A stretch of 64,000 bases of DNA, from the NCBI RefSeq assembly GCF_030718085.1, contig NZ_JAVAJF010000001.1, positions 930,001 to 994,000 of the forward strand, written 5' to 3'. The stretch's first letter is position 1. Every line of letters begins with the position of its first letter. A program made the position numbers and the translations under genes. Below are positions 1-8,626 of the stretch, piece by piece. Below the pieces are notes generated by a model that was not told where the DNA came from, ran no database searches, and saw nothing but the letters and a program-made list of their open reading frames with translations. Source of the stretch: Marinobacter sp. MDS2. GTDB lineage: Bacteria > Pseudomonadota > Gammaproteobacteria > Pseudomonadales > Oleiphilaceae.

Positions 1-428
1 TTCACATGCCAGTGGCCGGCACTCTGAAAGAAATGGTGTATGTGCCCGGTAAGCTGTTTTCAGTTAACCCGGTAACGGCAGAGAACGTACCGAATCTGTT
101 CGCCCGTAACGAACGGGTTGCGTGCATTTTTGAAACCGACGCAGGCCCGATGGCACTGGTTCTGGTGGGCGCGATGATCGTGGGAAGCGTAGAAACCACC
201 TGGGCAGGCGTTGTTGCGCCAAAGCCGAGCAAGGTGACCGAGTGGCAGTACTCCGGTGATCAGGCGGTACGCTTCGAGAAAGGCGATGAGATGGGCCGGT
301 TCCGCTTGGGTTCCACCGTTGTTCTGGTGATGCCGAAAGGCGCCGTGAACTGGAACGCCGATCAGGTCGCCGGCAAAGCCGTACAAATGGGCGAGGCCTT
401 TGGTCAGCTGAAGCCAACGAAAGCCTGA
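1..428 (+). CDS. psd: Phosphatidylserine decarboxylase (C-terminal part, cut by window edge)
   Basis: Converts phosphatidylserine to phosphatidylethanolamine at the inner membrane. The reading frame is open to the left edge, so the true start lies outside the window; the first visible residues (HMPVAG) fit the conserved interior of Psd. The LGST motif near residue 102 of the visible part is where the proenzyme cleaves itself, and its serine becomes the pyruvoyl group, so the self-processing site is intact. The gene converges on epmA with only 5 bases between stop codons. In Pseudomonas aeruginosa psd lies close to fimX and serB, as here (recalled gene order). The identification is secure despite the truncation. 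Confidence 0.93.
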   Translation, partial: HMPVAGTLKEMVYVPGKLFSVNPVTAENVPNLFARNERVACIFETDAGPMALVLVGAMIVGSVETTWAGVVAPKPSKVTEWQYSGDQAVRFEKGDEMGRFRLGSTVVLVMPKGAVNWNADQVAGKAVQMGEAFGQLKPTKA

Positions 429-440
429 CGAGGTCAGGCT
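424..440. terminator. Hairpin spanning the psd and epmA stop codons
   Basis: GCCTGAC and GTCAGGC form a 7-bp stem with a GAG loop, flanked by AAA on the left and CTCTTT on the right. The stop codons of both convergent genes lie in the stem, so it may act as a compact bidirectional terminator. The T-run is short, so its strength is uncertain. Confidence 0.5.
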
Positions 441-1402
441 CTTTCGATCGGGAAGGCCAGAACCTCTTCAATTGTTCTCGCACCCACCTTCAGCATCAGC
501 AGCCGGTCTAAGCCCAAGGCAACGCCCGAACAATCGGGCAGACCGGCTTCCAACGCCGCCATAAACGCGCTGTCCAAAGCCATTTCTGGCTTGCCGGCCA
601 TGCGGCGTTGCTGGTTATCAGCCTCGAAACGCTCGCGCTGCTCCTCGGGGTCCGTCAGCTCCCAATATCCGTTGCAGAGCTCCAGCCCGTTTATATAAAG
701 CTCGAACCGATGGGCGACCGAGTGCCCTTGGTCGTGCGACACCCTTGCCAGTGCGGCTTGCGCGGCTGGATAGCGGGTAATAAACACCGGCCGGTCAAAG
801 CCCAACTTTGGCTCAACCGCAAAACTCATTACCAAATCCAGACAGTCGTTGCGACTCAGATCGGTAAGTTGCTCCGGCTCCAGCCATTGCTCACAAAAGC
901 GTTTCAAGTCGCCGTCGGAAATTTCCATCGGGTCAAAACCCGCGTTTTCGAACACCGCCTGCCGATAATCCCGTTGAACCGGCCGCTCACAACCGAGCCA
1001 GCCGCACACCAGATCCGCCACCTCAGCCATGAGCGCCTGGTCATCCATGCCGACCCGATACCACTCCAGCATCGAAAATTCCGGATTGTGACGACGCCCC
1101 CGCTCACCGTTGCGGAATACGCGGGCAACCTGGTAGATACAACCCGCCCCCGCAGCCAACAGCCGTTTCATCGGGTATTCAGGCGAGGTCTGAAGCCAGC
1201 CCCCTTGCACACCACCGGCCCGCACGCCTGCCGATATACCGTCGAGATTCAAATCGGTAACGCCGTGGCGGCCAAGGACTGGCGTTTCCACTTCCAGCAC
1301 ATCCCGCTCACAAAAAAAGCCGCGCACGTAAGCAAGTTGCTGTGCACGGCTTTCCAAGGCGTCCCGCGAGGCAGTCGGCTGCCAGACAGGAGATTCACTC
1401 AT
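434..1402 (-). CDS. epmA: EF-P--(R)-beta-lysine ligase EpmA (PoxA/GenX/YjeA)
   Basis: A truncated class II lysyl-tRNA synthetase homologue that attaches (R)-beta-lysine to Lys34 of elongation factor P. At 322 residues it has the length of EpmA and lacks the N-terminal anticodon-binding domain of LysRS. Visible class II signatures are the RVFRNGERGRRHNPEF segment (motif 2) and GVALGLDRLLML near the C-terminus (motif 3). It starts 6 bases after the efp stop codon, so efp and epmA probably form one transcript. epmB is divergent, so the whole modification set is together. The ATG at 1402 gives the expected MSES-type start. Confidence 0.95.
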   Translation of the reverse strand: MSESPVWQPTASRDALESRAQQLAYVRGFFCERDVLEVETPVLGRHGVTDLNLDGISAGVRAGGVQGGWLQTSPEYPMKRLLAAGAGCIYQVARVFRNGERGRRHNPEFSMLEWYRVGMDDQALMAEVADLVCGWLGCERPVQRDYRQAVFENAGFDPMEISDGDLKRFCEQWLEPEQLTDLSRNDCLDLVMSFAVEPKLGFDRPVFITRYPAAQAALARVSHDQGHSVAHRFELYINGLELCNGYWELTDPEEQRERFEADNQQRRMAGKPEMALDSAFMAALEAGLPDCSGVALGLDRLLMLKVGARTIEEVLAFPIERA

Positions 1403-1408
1403 CGTGAA

Positions 1409-1984
1409 TTAACTGCTTTTGACGCGGTTTACATACTCGCCGGTGCGAGTATCTACTTTCAGCACTTCGCCAATGACGATGAACAAGGGCACGTTTACGA
1501 CCGCACCGGTGGACAAAGTCGCAGGTTTGGAGCCGCCTTGAGCAGTATCACCCTTCATGCCCGGATCCGTATCGACAACCTCGAGCTCCACAAAGTTAGG
1601 CGGTGTAACCGACAAAGGCGCACCGTTGTACAACGTCACGGTGTACACGTCTTGCTCTTTCAGCCACTTGACGGTATCCCCTACGGCTTTAGCGTCCGCG
1701 GCATACTGTTCGAATGAACCGTCTGTCAGCATGAAATGCCAGAACTCACCATCGGAGTACAGGTATTCCATGTCCTGTTCCATTACGTCCGCCGCCTCGA
1801 GACTCTCGCCCGACTTGAAAGTACGCTCCCAAACCCGGTTGGTCATCAGGTTGCGAAGCTTTACACGGTTAAAAGCTTGCCCTTTACCGGGCTTAACGAA
1901 TTCGTTCTCCAGCATGATACAAGGATCGCCATCCAGCAAAACCTTGAGCCCGCCACGAAATTCGTTGGTAGAATATGAAGCCAT
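1409..1984 (-). CDS. efp: Elongation factor P
   Basis: Translation factor that binds between the P and E sites and relieves stalling at polyproline stretches. The protein is 191 residues, the family length. The modified lysine is Lys34 in PGKGQA when translation starts at the ATG at 1984; that start also has an AGGTGG ribosome-binding site about 8 bases upstream. A longer frame from 2002 adds six residues and moves the lysine off position 34, so it is rejected. The following epmA gene encodes the ligase and the divergent epmB gene encodes the lysine 2,3-aminomutase for the beta-lysyl group, so this EF-P is of the lysylated type. Confidence 0.97.
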   Translation of the reverse strand: MASYSTNEFRGGLKVLLDGDPCIMLENEFVKPGKGQAFNRVKLRNLMTNRVWERTFKSGESLEAADVMEQDMEYLYSDGEFWHFMLTDGSFEQYAADAKAVGDTVKWLKEQDVYTVTLYNGAPLSVTPPNFVELEVVDTDPGMKGDTAQGGSKPATLSTGAVVNVPLFIVIGEVLKVDTRTGEYVNRVKSS

Positions 1985-2029
1985 GAAATGTCCACCTGAC
2001 ATACTGTCGTTAAAAATTCAAAGGCCGCT

Positions 2030-3094
2030 ATGATACAGCGAACTCCGGTCCGTATAGAAGCCCGTGACACCAGTCATCTTTCAGACCACGGCACTTGCAC
2101 GTCCGAAAACCAAAGCTGGCAAACGATTCTGAGCCGCTCGATCAGCAATCCGGAGCACTTACTGGAGCGCCTGAACCTGCCAGCAGAACGCTGGCTGGAT
2201 GGCGCCCGAAACGGCCACGAGTTGTTCCCCATTCGCGTGCCCGAACCCTTCGTTCAGCGCATGGAACCCGGGAACCCGAACGATCCACTGTTGCGTCAGG
2301 TACTGCCGGTTGCCGACGAATCGGTTGAACGCTCAGGGTTTGTCCGAGATCCGCTGGAGGAGAATACCGCCATCCAGACAACGGGTCTGATCCGAAAGTA
2401 CCACAGCCGGGCCCTGTTAATGGTGACCGGCCAATGCGCGATCAACTGTCGCTACTGTTTCCGGCGCCATTTCCCCTACAACGACCACAAGCTGAGTCGG
2501 GAAGACCGGCATCAGGTGATTACGACACTGAGCGCCAGCCCCGAGATCAACGAAGTCATCCTCAGTGGCGGTGATCCGCTCGCCGTGAATGACCGACTGC
2601 TGGCGCAGTGGGTCGAGTTACTTGAGGCCGTGCCGCACCTGAAGCGACTGCGGATACATTCGCGGCTGCCAGTCGTTATCCCTCAGCGGGTGTGTGACGA
2701 TATGCTGGCTTGGCTCAACCGTACCCGACTGCAGAAAGTGCTGGTGGTTCACGTAAACCATCCGGCCGAAATTGATCAGGCCACTCGCGATGCTTTCGAA
2801 CGACTAAAACAAGCCGGCGTTACCCTGTTAAATCAGAGTGTTATTCTGAAAGGCGTGAACGATAATGCGGCCACGCTGTCCGAGTTGAGCGAAACGCTGT
2901 TTGATGCCGGTGTATTGCCGTACTATCTGCACGCCTTCGATCCGGTCGCGGGTGCGCATCATTTTGATGTCAGTGATACCGACGCTGCCTCGTTGGTGCG
3001 CCAGTTGCTGAAAAGGCTCCCCGGATTCCTGGTTCCGAAACTCGTGCGAGAAGTCCCGGGGGAAGCCAGCAAAACCCCAGTACCGGCATTTTAG
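2030..3094 (+). CDS. epmB: EF-P beta-lysylation protein EpmB (lysine 2,3-aminomutase-like radical SAM enzyme)
   Basis: Radical SAM, PLP-dependent enzyme that converts L-alpha-lysine to (R)-beta-lysine for attachment to EF-P. The CxxxCxxC cluster motif is visible as CAINCRYCF around residues 138-146, followed by the SGGDPL segment typical of the family. The length of 354 residues matches EpmB. Start ATG at 2030 has AAGG a few bases upstream. It is divergent from efp across only 45 bases, so both promoters must be packed into that gap or lie in coding sequence. Its position beside efp and epmA separates it from catabolic lysine aminomutases. Confidence 0.93.
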   Translation: MIQRTPVRIEARDTSHLSDHGTCTSENQSWQTILSRSISNPEHLLERLNLPAERWLDGARNGHELFPIRVPEPFVQRMEPGNPNDPLLRQVLPVADESVERSGFVRDPLEENTAIQTTGLIRKYHSRALLMVTGQCAINCRYCFRRHFPYNDHKLSREDRHQVITTLSASPEINEVILSGGDPLAVNDRLLAQWVELLEAVPHLKRLRIHSRLPVVIPQRVCDDMLAWLNRTRLQKVLVVHVNHPAEIDQATRDAFERLKQAGVTLLNQSVILKGVNDNAATLSELSETLFDAGVLPYYLHAFDPVAGAHHFDVSDTDAASLVRQLLKRLPGFLVPKLVREVPGEASKTPVPAF

Positions 3095-3281
3095 TGAGGC
3101 ATGTCGCAAAAACAAACAGTTGTAGACTTGTCAAAGATTGTTAACTCATGACTTTCTCGCTTTTTGTCGTCGCTTTGCTACTTTAAAGTTTAGGATCAGG
3201 AAACAATAACGATCTGTATTCTCGGTATTTTCATTCAATCACTCACCGTAATTTAGCCACTGGCGCGAGATCATTGTAGGC

Positions 3282-5066
3282 ATGACTCTGAAACCCGACC
3301 TCAAGGTACCTGAGCAAAAAACAGCCAGCCTGTCTTTTTGCGACACCTCGCCCAAAGCGTTTCGTGCCTGGACTCGTCAGCTGCCTATGGCCAATATCGG
3401 TGAGACATCGCGCCAGCTTTACCACGCGATCATTGAAGTGAATCAATTGTTTCTGCCGCCACAGCAGCGCATGCAATTTCTTGAACTGGCGCGAGACAAA
3501 ATTCATTTTGTCTGCAACGAACTGTCCCGGCATTTCCTAGGTCTGGCAATTGCCTTGCCTGAGAAACAACGCAAAATCGCGAACCTCACTCAAGCCCTGC
3601 AGCTCCATCTGGCAAGCGGCTACAAGCTCTGCGTTCTAGAATTGATCGACAACGGCGGGCTGGACAAAAACAAGCGGCAGATCAGCATAGCCACACATCG
3701 GGCTATCTCCGAGCTTGGCGCCACCATCCTCCGGGCACATCAATTGTATTGTCCCAGCCCGGCAAACAGCTGGCTGGAATGCCACCGCCTGTTCAGGTTC
3801 GCCAAGCACCATAAGCTGGACGCACATGATGTGGACGACCAACTGCTCAAACATCGCCGCTCCAGCACCGTGGCAGACAGTTACAAGCGTGTTTTGCTGC
3901 TAGGTTGTGCACGGCCCAACCAATTGCGCCAAACTGAACTCACCCTGATCTACGATCTGTTTGAAACCTGGACGGGCTATTGCGAGTGCGGCCCGGAGCT
4001 GGGCGACGACAGTCTGTTCGTTGTTAACCTGGAAAAAGACTCATCACCGGTCTATCGAAGCCTGCTCGAGCAGGCTTCCGGCGAAAACAATGTCGGGTTT
4101 GACACTCGAGAACTGTCCACCCACCTGGCACAAGCCGTGCAGGTTCGCAACGAGAAATCCTCGAACGCGACAACGCTGAAGATTCCCGCGACCATCAGCG
4201 ATACCTTGCTGACTCACCTGAGTCAGGCACTGGGTATTCTGGCCAAACGCAACTTCAACAGAATTGCCAGCCAGGGAACGCTGGAAATTTGTGTCGGGCT
4301 AACCGCCGCCCATTATTTTATTGCAGGTGAGAAAACGTTCCCGGAGTTCATTGACAGCAACGACAATGAACACCATGAAGAAGAAAACTTCTTTATTCGT
4401 AACACCCCGCAAAAACCTGATGCCTGGTCAGGGGCACACGATGCCGCGATGCAGGAACGAAACCGGCCGCCCTCTGATGCTCCGATTAATTTCCGCAACC
4501 GCTCAGGAGCCAAGTCTGGCATAACCAAACCGGTTTCCCATAAAGCATCACTGATCAACACCAGCCCTGGTGGATACTGCGTAGGCTGGGAAGCCAATAT
4601 TCCTGCCTCTCTGCAAGCCGGAGAGGTTCTGGGCGTCAGAGAGCAAAGTTCGCACCCTTGGAGCCTGGCGGTTGTCCGGTGGCTGCGACAAGTTCGAAAT
4701 CAGGGCACACAAGTGGGCATTGAGTTACTTGCCCCCAGTGCGTCGCCGTGCGCCGTGCGCCTTATTCAAAAAGTGGGCAACAGCAGCGAATACCTACGCG
4801 GGCTCATGCTGCCGGAGATCAGCGTGGTCAACCAACCTGCAACATTGATCACCCCTCGCCTGCCCTTTCAGAGTGGCAGCCGGATATCGCTGTTGCACGA
4901 TGGCTGCGAAGACCAAGGCCAATTGCTAAAGAAAATTTCCGCAACGGGCAGCGTTAGCCAGTTCGAACTCAAGTTGCACACAGCGGCTACGTCGTCACGA
5001 TCGAAGGGAACTCAGGGCTCTGGCACTACAGAAGACGAATTCGACTCTTTGTGGCCGTCGCTTTAA
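3282..5066 (+). CDS. Protein of unknown function with a C-terminal PilZ-like domain, next to fimX
   Basis: 594 residues. The N-terminal 370 residues look helical and match no enzyme I recognise. From about residue 405 to 515 the sequence resembles a PilZ domain: an N-x-S-x-G-G turn (INTSPGGY, near residue 424) is followed by an RWLRQVRNQGTQVGIELL segment like the second half of PilZ barrels. I do not see a convincing RxxxR c-di-GMP arginine pair, so ligand binding is not shown. In Pseudomonas aeruginosa a protein of similar placement lies between psd and fimX (recalled), which suggests a conserved link with c-di-GMP or type IV pili. A link with fimX is inferred only from adjacency. Confidence 0.7.
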   Translation: MTLKPDLKVPEQKTASLSFCDTSPKAFRAWTRQLPMANIGETSRQLYHAIIEVNQLFLPPQQRMQFLELARDKIHFVCNELSRHFLGLAIALPEKQRKIANLTQALQLHLASGYKLCVLELIDNGGLDKNKRQISIATHRAISELGATILRAHQLYCPSPANSWLECHRLFRFAKHHKLDAHDVDDQLLKHRRSSTVADSYKRVLLLGCARPNQLRQTELTLIYDLFETWTGYCECGPELGDDSLFVVNLEKDSSPVYRSLLEQASGENNVGFDTRELSTHLAQAVQVRNEKSSNATTLKIPATISDTLLTHLSQALGILAKRNFNRIASQGTLEICVGLTAAHYFIAGEKTFPEFIDSNDNEHHEEENFFIRNTPQKPDAWSGAHDAAMQERNRPPSDAPINFRNRSGAKSGITKPVSHKASLINTSPGGYCVGWEANIPASLQAGEVLGVREQSSHPWSLAVVRWLRQVRNQGTQVGIELLAPSASPCAVRLIQKVGNSSEYLRGLMLPEISVVNQPATLITPRLPFQSGSRISLLHDGCEDQGQLLKKISATGSVSQFELKLHTAATSSRSKGTQGSGTTEDEFDSLWPSL

Positions 5067-5096
5067 AAACGACCTGTTAACAGTCCATTGACTTCA

Positions 5097-5119
5097 GGGT
5101 TGTTATTAATCAACAACCC
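5097..5119 (+). terminator. Hairpin after the PilZ-like gene
   Basis: GGGTTGTT and AACAACCC form an 8-bp stem with a 7-nt AT-rich loop, 30 bases after the stop codon. The tail is CTTCATCATT, not a clean T-run, so termination may be weak. Confidence 0.4.
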
Positions 5120-5243
5120 CTTCATCATTCTGTTCCAATGATAAGCCGGTTATCTGTCGAAAGTCGGAAAGTCCTGAATTTTCCGTTTTACTGAAGGCGA
5201 AGCACTCCGGCACCATCAAACGGCATGATGAGACATCGTACGA

Positions 5244-7331
5244 ATGCAGAAAAAAAACTCCACGGTACAGCTGCTGATCCTTGACCCATCCCAAAACGAT
5301 GCCGAGTCCATGGTCAGCTTGCTCCGCAACGCCGGCAAAGCAACCCGAGCCCATCGCATTACCTCGGAAGAAGATCTCGAAGAAGCCCTGAAGGCCTCGC
5401 ACTGGGATTTGCTGCTCGCTCGGGATCTGGAGGAACTGGAGTTCGGACCAGACGCTGCGCTTGCGATGATCAAACGGATGGATAAAGACATTCCGTTTAT
5501 TCTGCTCACCAACGAGCCAAACCGGGAGCGGGATCTTGCGATCATGCGCCTGGGTGCCCAAGATGCTGTGCCATTCGAATACACTGAAATGCTGGTACTG
5601 GCGATCAAGCGTGAACTTGCCGCGCTGACCGAACGTCGTACACGCCGCCTTCTGGAATCTCACCTGCGTGAAGCCGAACAGCGCTGCCAGCTTCTGCTTG
5701 AAAGCTCTAAAGATGCCATCGCCTACATTAATGATGGCATGCATATCTATGCCAACCAGTCGTACATGGAATTCCTCGGCTACGAGGATATTGACGATCT
5801 GATCTGCGTTCCGGTGCTGGACACCTTGACTCCGGAAAGCCAGGAACAGTACAAAGAGTTCATGAAAGCGTTTGAGGAAGCCGGCACGAACGGCATGACG
5901 TTCAACTGCACCGCTCGTCGCAGCGACGACCATGAACTCAACGTTACCATGTCAGTATCAGCCGCCACCTACGATGGCGAAGCTTGCACCCAAGTGGTTC
6001 TGCAGCCGGAACACAGTGACGCCGAGCTGGAAGAAAAGCTTAAACAAATCAGTAGCCAGGATCTTCTAACCGGGCTATCTAACCGTCAACACCTGATGGA
6101 ACAGCTGACCCAGACTCTCGCCACAGCGGCCAAAACCAACGAAACCGGAGCACTCGCCTACATTGGCATCGACAACTTCCTTGGCATGAAAAGCGAAGTT
6201 GGCATTTCCGGGGCCGATTTGTTGCTGGGTGACCTGGCGTCACTGCTGAAAGAGCACACCCCCGAGGACATGACGCTGGCACGACTCAGTGATGATGCGT
6301 TCTGCGTTATGTGCCTACCGTGTAACGATAAGGGGCTGGCTGACCTCTGCGAAACCATTCGCAAGGCGGTGGATGACCACCTGTTCGAAATCAACGGTCG
6401 CACCGTCTCCCTGACCGTCTCTATCGGTGTTTCTGCCATTACCGAGAACTCCCCAAAAGCCGAAGAGCTCCTCAGCCGGGTTCATTTGGCTTCTGCGGAG
6501 GTCAGAAAACAGCCGGAGCACGAGAACGGCAATGGTGTTGTGATCTACAACCCTGTTGATTTCGAAGTACCGGATGAGTCAAATGCGCTTGAAATGATCA
6601 GCAAGGCCATGGACGAAGACCGTCTGCACCTGCTGTTCCAGCCGATTATCAACTTGCGCGGCGAAGGCGAAGAGCACTATGAAGCACTGGCCCGCATGAT
6701 CAACAGCGACAACGAAGAGGTCACGCCTTACGACCTGTTACCAGCCATCTGTCCTCCGGAAACGGCCATCAAGATCGATCGCTGGGTCATTCTGCAATCC
6801 ATCAAACAACTTTCCAGCCATCGCTCGCGCGGCCATGACACCAAGCTATTCGTGAACCTTAGTGCAGAAACCCTGCAGGATGTCACCTTCCACCCTTGGC
6901 TAAGCGTTGCGCTCAAAGCCGCACGATTGCCGGGCGATGCGTTGATTTTCCAGTTCAGCGAGAACGATGCCAACAACTTCACGAAACAGGCGAAAGACTT
7001 CACCAAGACTGTGCACGAACTCAACTGCAAAGTCTCTATCAAGCACTTTGGCCGCACCATTAATCCGTTTAATGCGCTTAAACACATCGACACCGATTAC
7101 GTGAAATTTGACGGTTCCTTCACTGAAAGCCTCCAGAAAGATGACAAAATCAAAGAGCAGGTAAAAGAAATGGCCAGCTCGCTTCAGAAGTCCGGCAAGC
7201 TCACCGTCGTACCCAAGGTCGAGAGCGCAAGTATTCTGGCGACGCTCTGGCAGGCTGGCGTGAATTACATTCAGGGGTATTACCTGCAAGCTCCGGCACG
7301 TGAGATGAGCTACGATTTCGGCGACCACTGA
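5244..7331 (+). CDS. fimX: FimX-like REC/PAS/degenerate GGDEF/degenerate EAL protein
   Basis: 695 residues with the domain order of Pseudomonas FimX: receiver-like region 1-125, PAS about 135-250, GGDEF about 262-430, EAL about 445-690. The GGDEF signature is replaced by LSDDA near residue 349, so cyclase activity is not expected. The EAL box survives (YEALAR, near 479), but the DDFGTG loop is changed to KHFGRT near 600, which removes the metal-binding aspartates. It is therefore probably a c-di-GMP receptor, not a phosphodiesterase; FimX controls type IV pilus assembly and twitching. The neighbours (psd, PilZ-like gene, serB, parC) match the Pseudomonas fimX region. No strong ribosome-binding site precedes the ATG. 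Confidence 0.85.
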   Translation: MQKKNSTVQLLILDPSQNDAESMVSLLRNAGKATRAHRITSEEDLEEALKASHWDLLLARDLEELEFGPDAALAMIKRMDKDIPFILLTNEPNRERDLAIMRLGAQDAVPFEYTEMLVLAIKRELAALTERRTRRLLESHLREAEQRCQLLLESSKDAIAYINDGMHIYANQSYMEFLGYEDIDDLICVPVLDTLTPESQEQYKEFMKAFEEAGTNGMTFNCTARRSDDHELNVTMSVSAATYDGEACTQVVLQPEHSDAELEEKLKQISSQDLLTGLSNRQHLMEQLTQTLATAAKTNETGALAYIGIDNFLGMKSEVGISGADLLLGDLASLLKEHTPEDMTLARLSDDAFCVMCLPCNDKGLADLCETIRKAVDDHLFEINGRTVSLTVSIGVSAITENSPKAEELLSRVHLASAEVRKQPEHENGNGVVIYNPVDFEVPDESNALEMISKAMDEDRLHLLFQPIINLRGEGEEHYEALARMINSDNEEVTPYDLLPAICPPETAIKIDRWVILQSIKQLSSHRSRGHDTKLFVNLSAETLQDVTFHPWLSVALKAARLPGDALIFQFSENDANNFTKQAKDFTKTVHELNCKVSIKHFGRTINPFNALKHIDTDYVKFDGSFTESLQKDDKIKEQVKEMASSLQKSGKLTVVPKVESASILATLWQAGVNYIQGYYLQAPAREMSYDFGDH

Positions 7332-7353
7332 TCTTCGCTGATACCAGCGACGC

Positions 7354-7390
7354 AAAAAAGGGGTGGAGAAACCAATCTCCACCCCTTTTT
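7354..7390. terminator. Strong bidirectional terminator between fimX and serB
   Basis: A 15-bp perfect inverted repeat (AAAAAGGGGTGGAGA and its complement) with a 6-nt loop gives an A-run on one side and a T-run on the other. It lies between convergent genes and should stop transcription from both. Confidence 0.9.
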
Positions 7391-7408
7391 CAATCACTGC
7401 AGGCACCC

Positions 7409-8626
7409 TTACAGCATCTGGTTAGTCTCGCTCTCACGGAACCCGATCAGATACAAAATGGCGTCTAACCCCAGCGTGGAGATCGAGTGCTTGGCCGATT
7501 CTTTCACCAAGGGTTTCGCCCGGAATGCCACGCCCAGACCCGCCTGGCTCAGCATCGGCAAATCATTTGCACCATCCCCCACGGCAATCACCTGCTCTCT
7601 GGCGATGTGTTCCTTCTCGGCGATCTCGAGCAGCAGCTGCGCTTTGCGCTGACCATCGACAATTTGTCCCTTTACCTCACCGGTCACTTTGCCATCGACG
7701 ATTTCCAATTCGTTGGCGTAAACGTAATCGATGCCGAGCTTGTTCTGCAAATGGCGAGCAAAGTAGGTGAAACCACCCGACAGAATGGCTGTGCGGTAGC
7801 CTAGCGCCTTCAAACTGCGAATCAGGTGCTCTGCCCCTTCCGTCATCCGAAGGCGGTTAGCGACGCCCTCAAGCACCGACTCGTCCAAGCCCTTCAGCAG
7901 CGACAAGCGTTCGGCAAAACTTTGACTGAAGTCCAGCTCGCCCTGCATGGCCCTTTCAGTGATCTCGGCAACACGGTCACCGACACCCGCTTCCAGAGCC
8001 AGTTCATCGATCACTTCCGCTTCAATCAGGGTCGAGTCCATGTCGAACACCACTAACCGACGGTTACGACGGAAAATCGAATCGGCCTGAAACGCGATGT
8101 CTACGTTCATCTCGCCGGCAATGTGCAAAAAGTCAGCGCGCAATTGCTCCAGATCCAGCGGCGTTCCGCGCACTGAAAATTCGACACAAGCGATCCGGTT
8201 TTCCGATGCCTTCAAAGACGGGCGCGCCGACAAGCGGGTGATGTTGTCGATATTCAGACCGTGGCGAGCGGTAATCTCGGACACTCTGGCAATTTGTTCT
8301 GCCTTGATGTCCCGAGACAACAGCGTAACGATGTAACAGGCACGGTTTCTGCCTTCAGCCCAGGATTCGTATTCCTCAACGGTGATCGGCGCAAAGCGCA
8401 CCTGCAAATCCAGCGCATGCAACCGAAACAAAATATCGCGGATAACCGGAGAAGACTTAGACGCGTCCGGAATCTCGATCAAGATGCCCCAGGTCAAATA
8501 ATCGTGAATGACGGCCTGACCGATATCGAGAATGCGCACATCGTATTGCCCCATGATCCCCGTTATTTCCGAGGTCAGCCCGGGCTTATCTCGCCCGGAT
8601 ACGTTCACCAATACCAGCTCACTCAC
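7409..8626 (-). CDS. serB: Phosphoserine phosphatase SerB with N-terminal ACT domains
   Basis: HAD-family enzyme catalysing the last step of L-serine synthesis. The 405-residue form has two N-terminal ACT-like regions (about 1-180) followed by the phosphatase domain. The nucleophile motif is FDMDSTLIE near residue 195, SGGFT is motif II, and [10 protein letters not shown] is motif IV. Translation starts at GTG (8626) inside the end of parC: the two genes overlap by 8 bases, which implies translational coupling. The partner serine genes serA and the D-2-hydroxyglutarate dehydrogenase lie about 37 kb away in this window. The link with parC and fimX is also seen in Pseudomonas. Confidence 0.96.
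   Translation of the reverse strand: MSELVLVNVSGRDKPGLTSEITGIMGQYDVRILDIGQAVIHDYLTWGILIEIPDASKSSPVIRDILFRLHALDLQVRFAPITVEEYESWAEGRNRACYIVTLLSRDIKAEQIARVSEITARHGLNIDNITRLSARPSLKASENRIACVEFSVRGTPLDLEQLRADFLHIAGEMNVDIAFQADSIFRRNRRLVVFDMDSTLIEAEVIDELALEAGVGDRVAEITERAMQGELDFSQSFAERLSLLKGLDESVLEGVANRLRMTEGAEHLIRSLKALGYRTAILSGGFTYFARHLQNKLGIDYVYANELEIVDGKVTGEVKGQIVDGQRKAQLLLEIAEKEHIAREQVIAVGDGANDLPMLSQAGLGVAFRAKPLVKESAKHSISTLGLDAILYLIGFRESETNQML

Noticed and set aside
608..1717. Long plus-strand ORF of 369 codons opposite epmA
   Set aside because: It covers epmA and efp on the other strand, has no family resemblance, and is a shadow of a high-GC gene.
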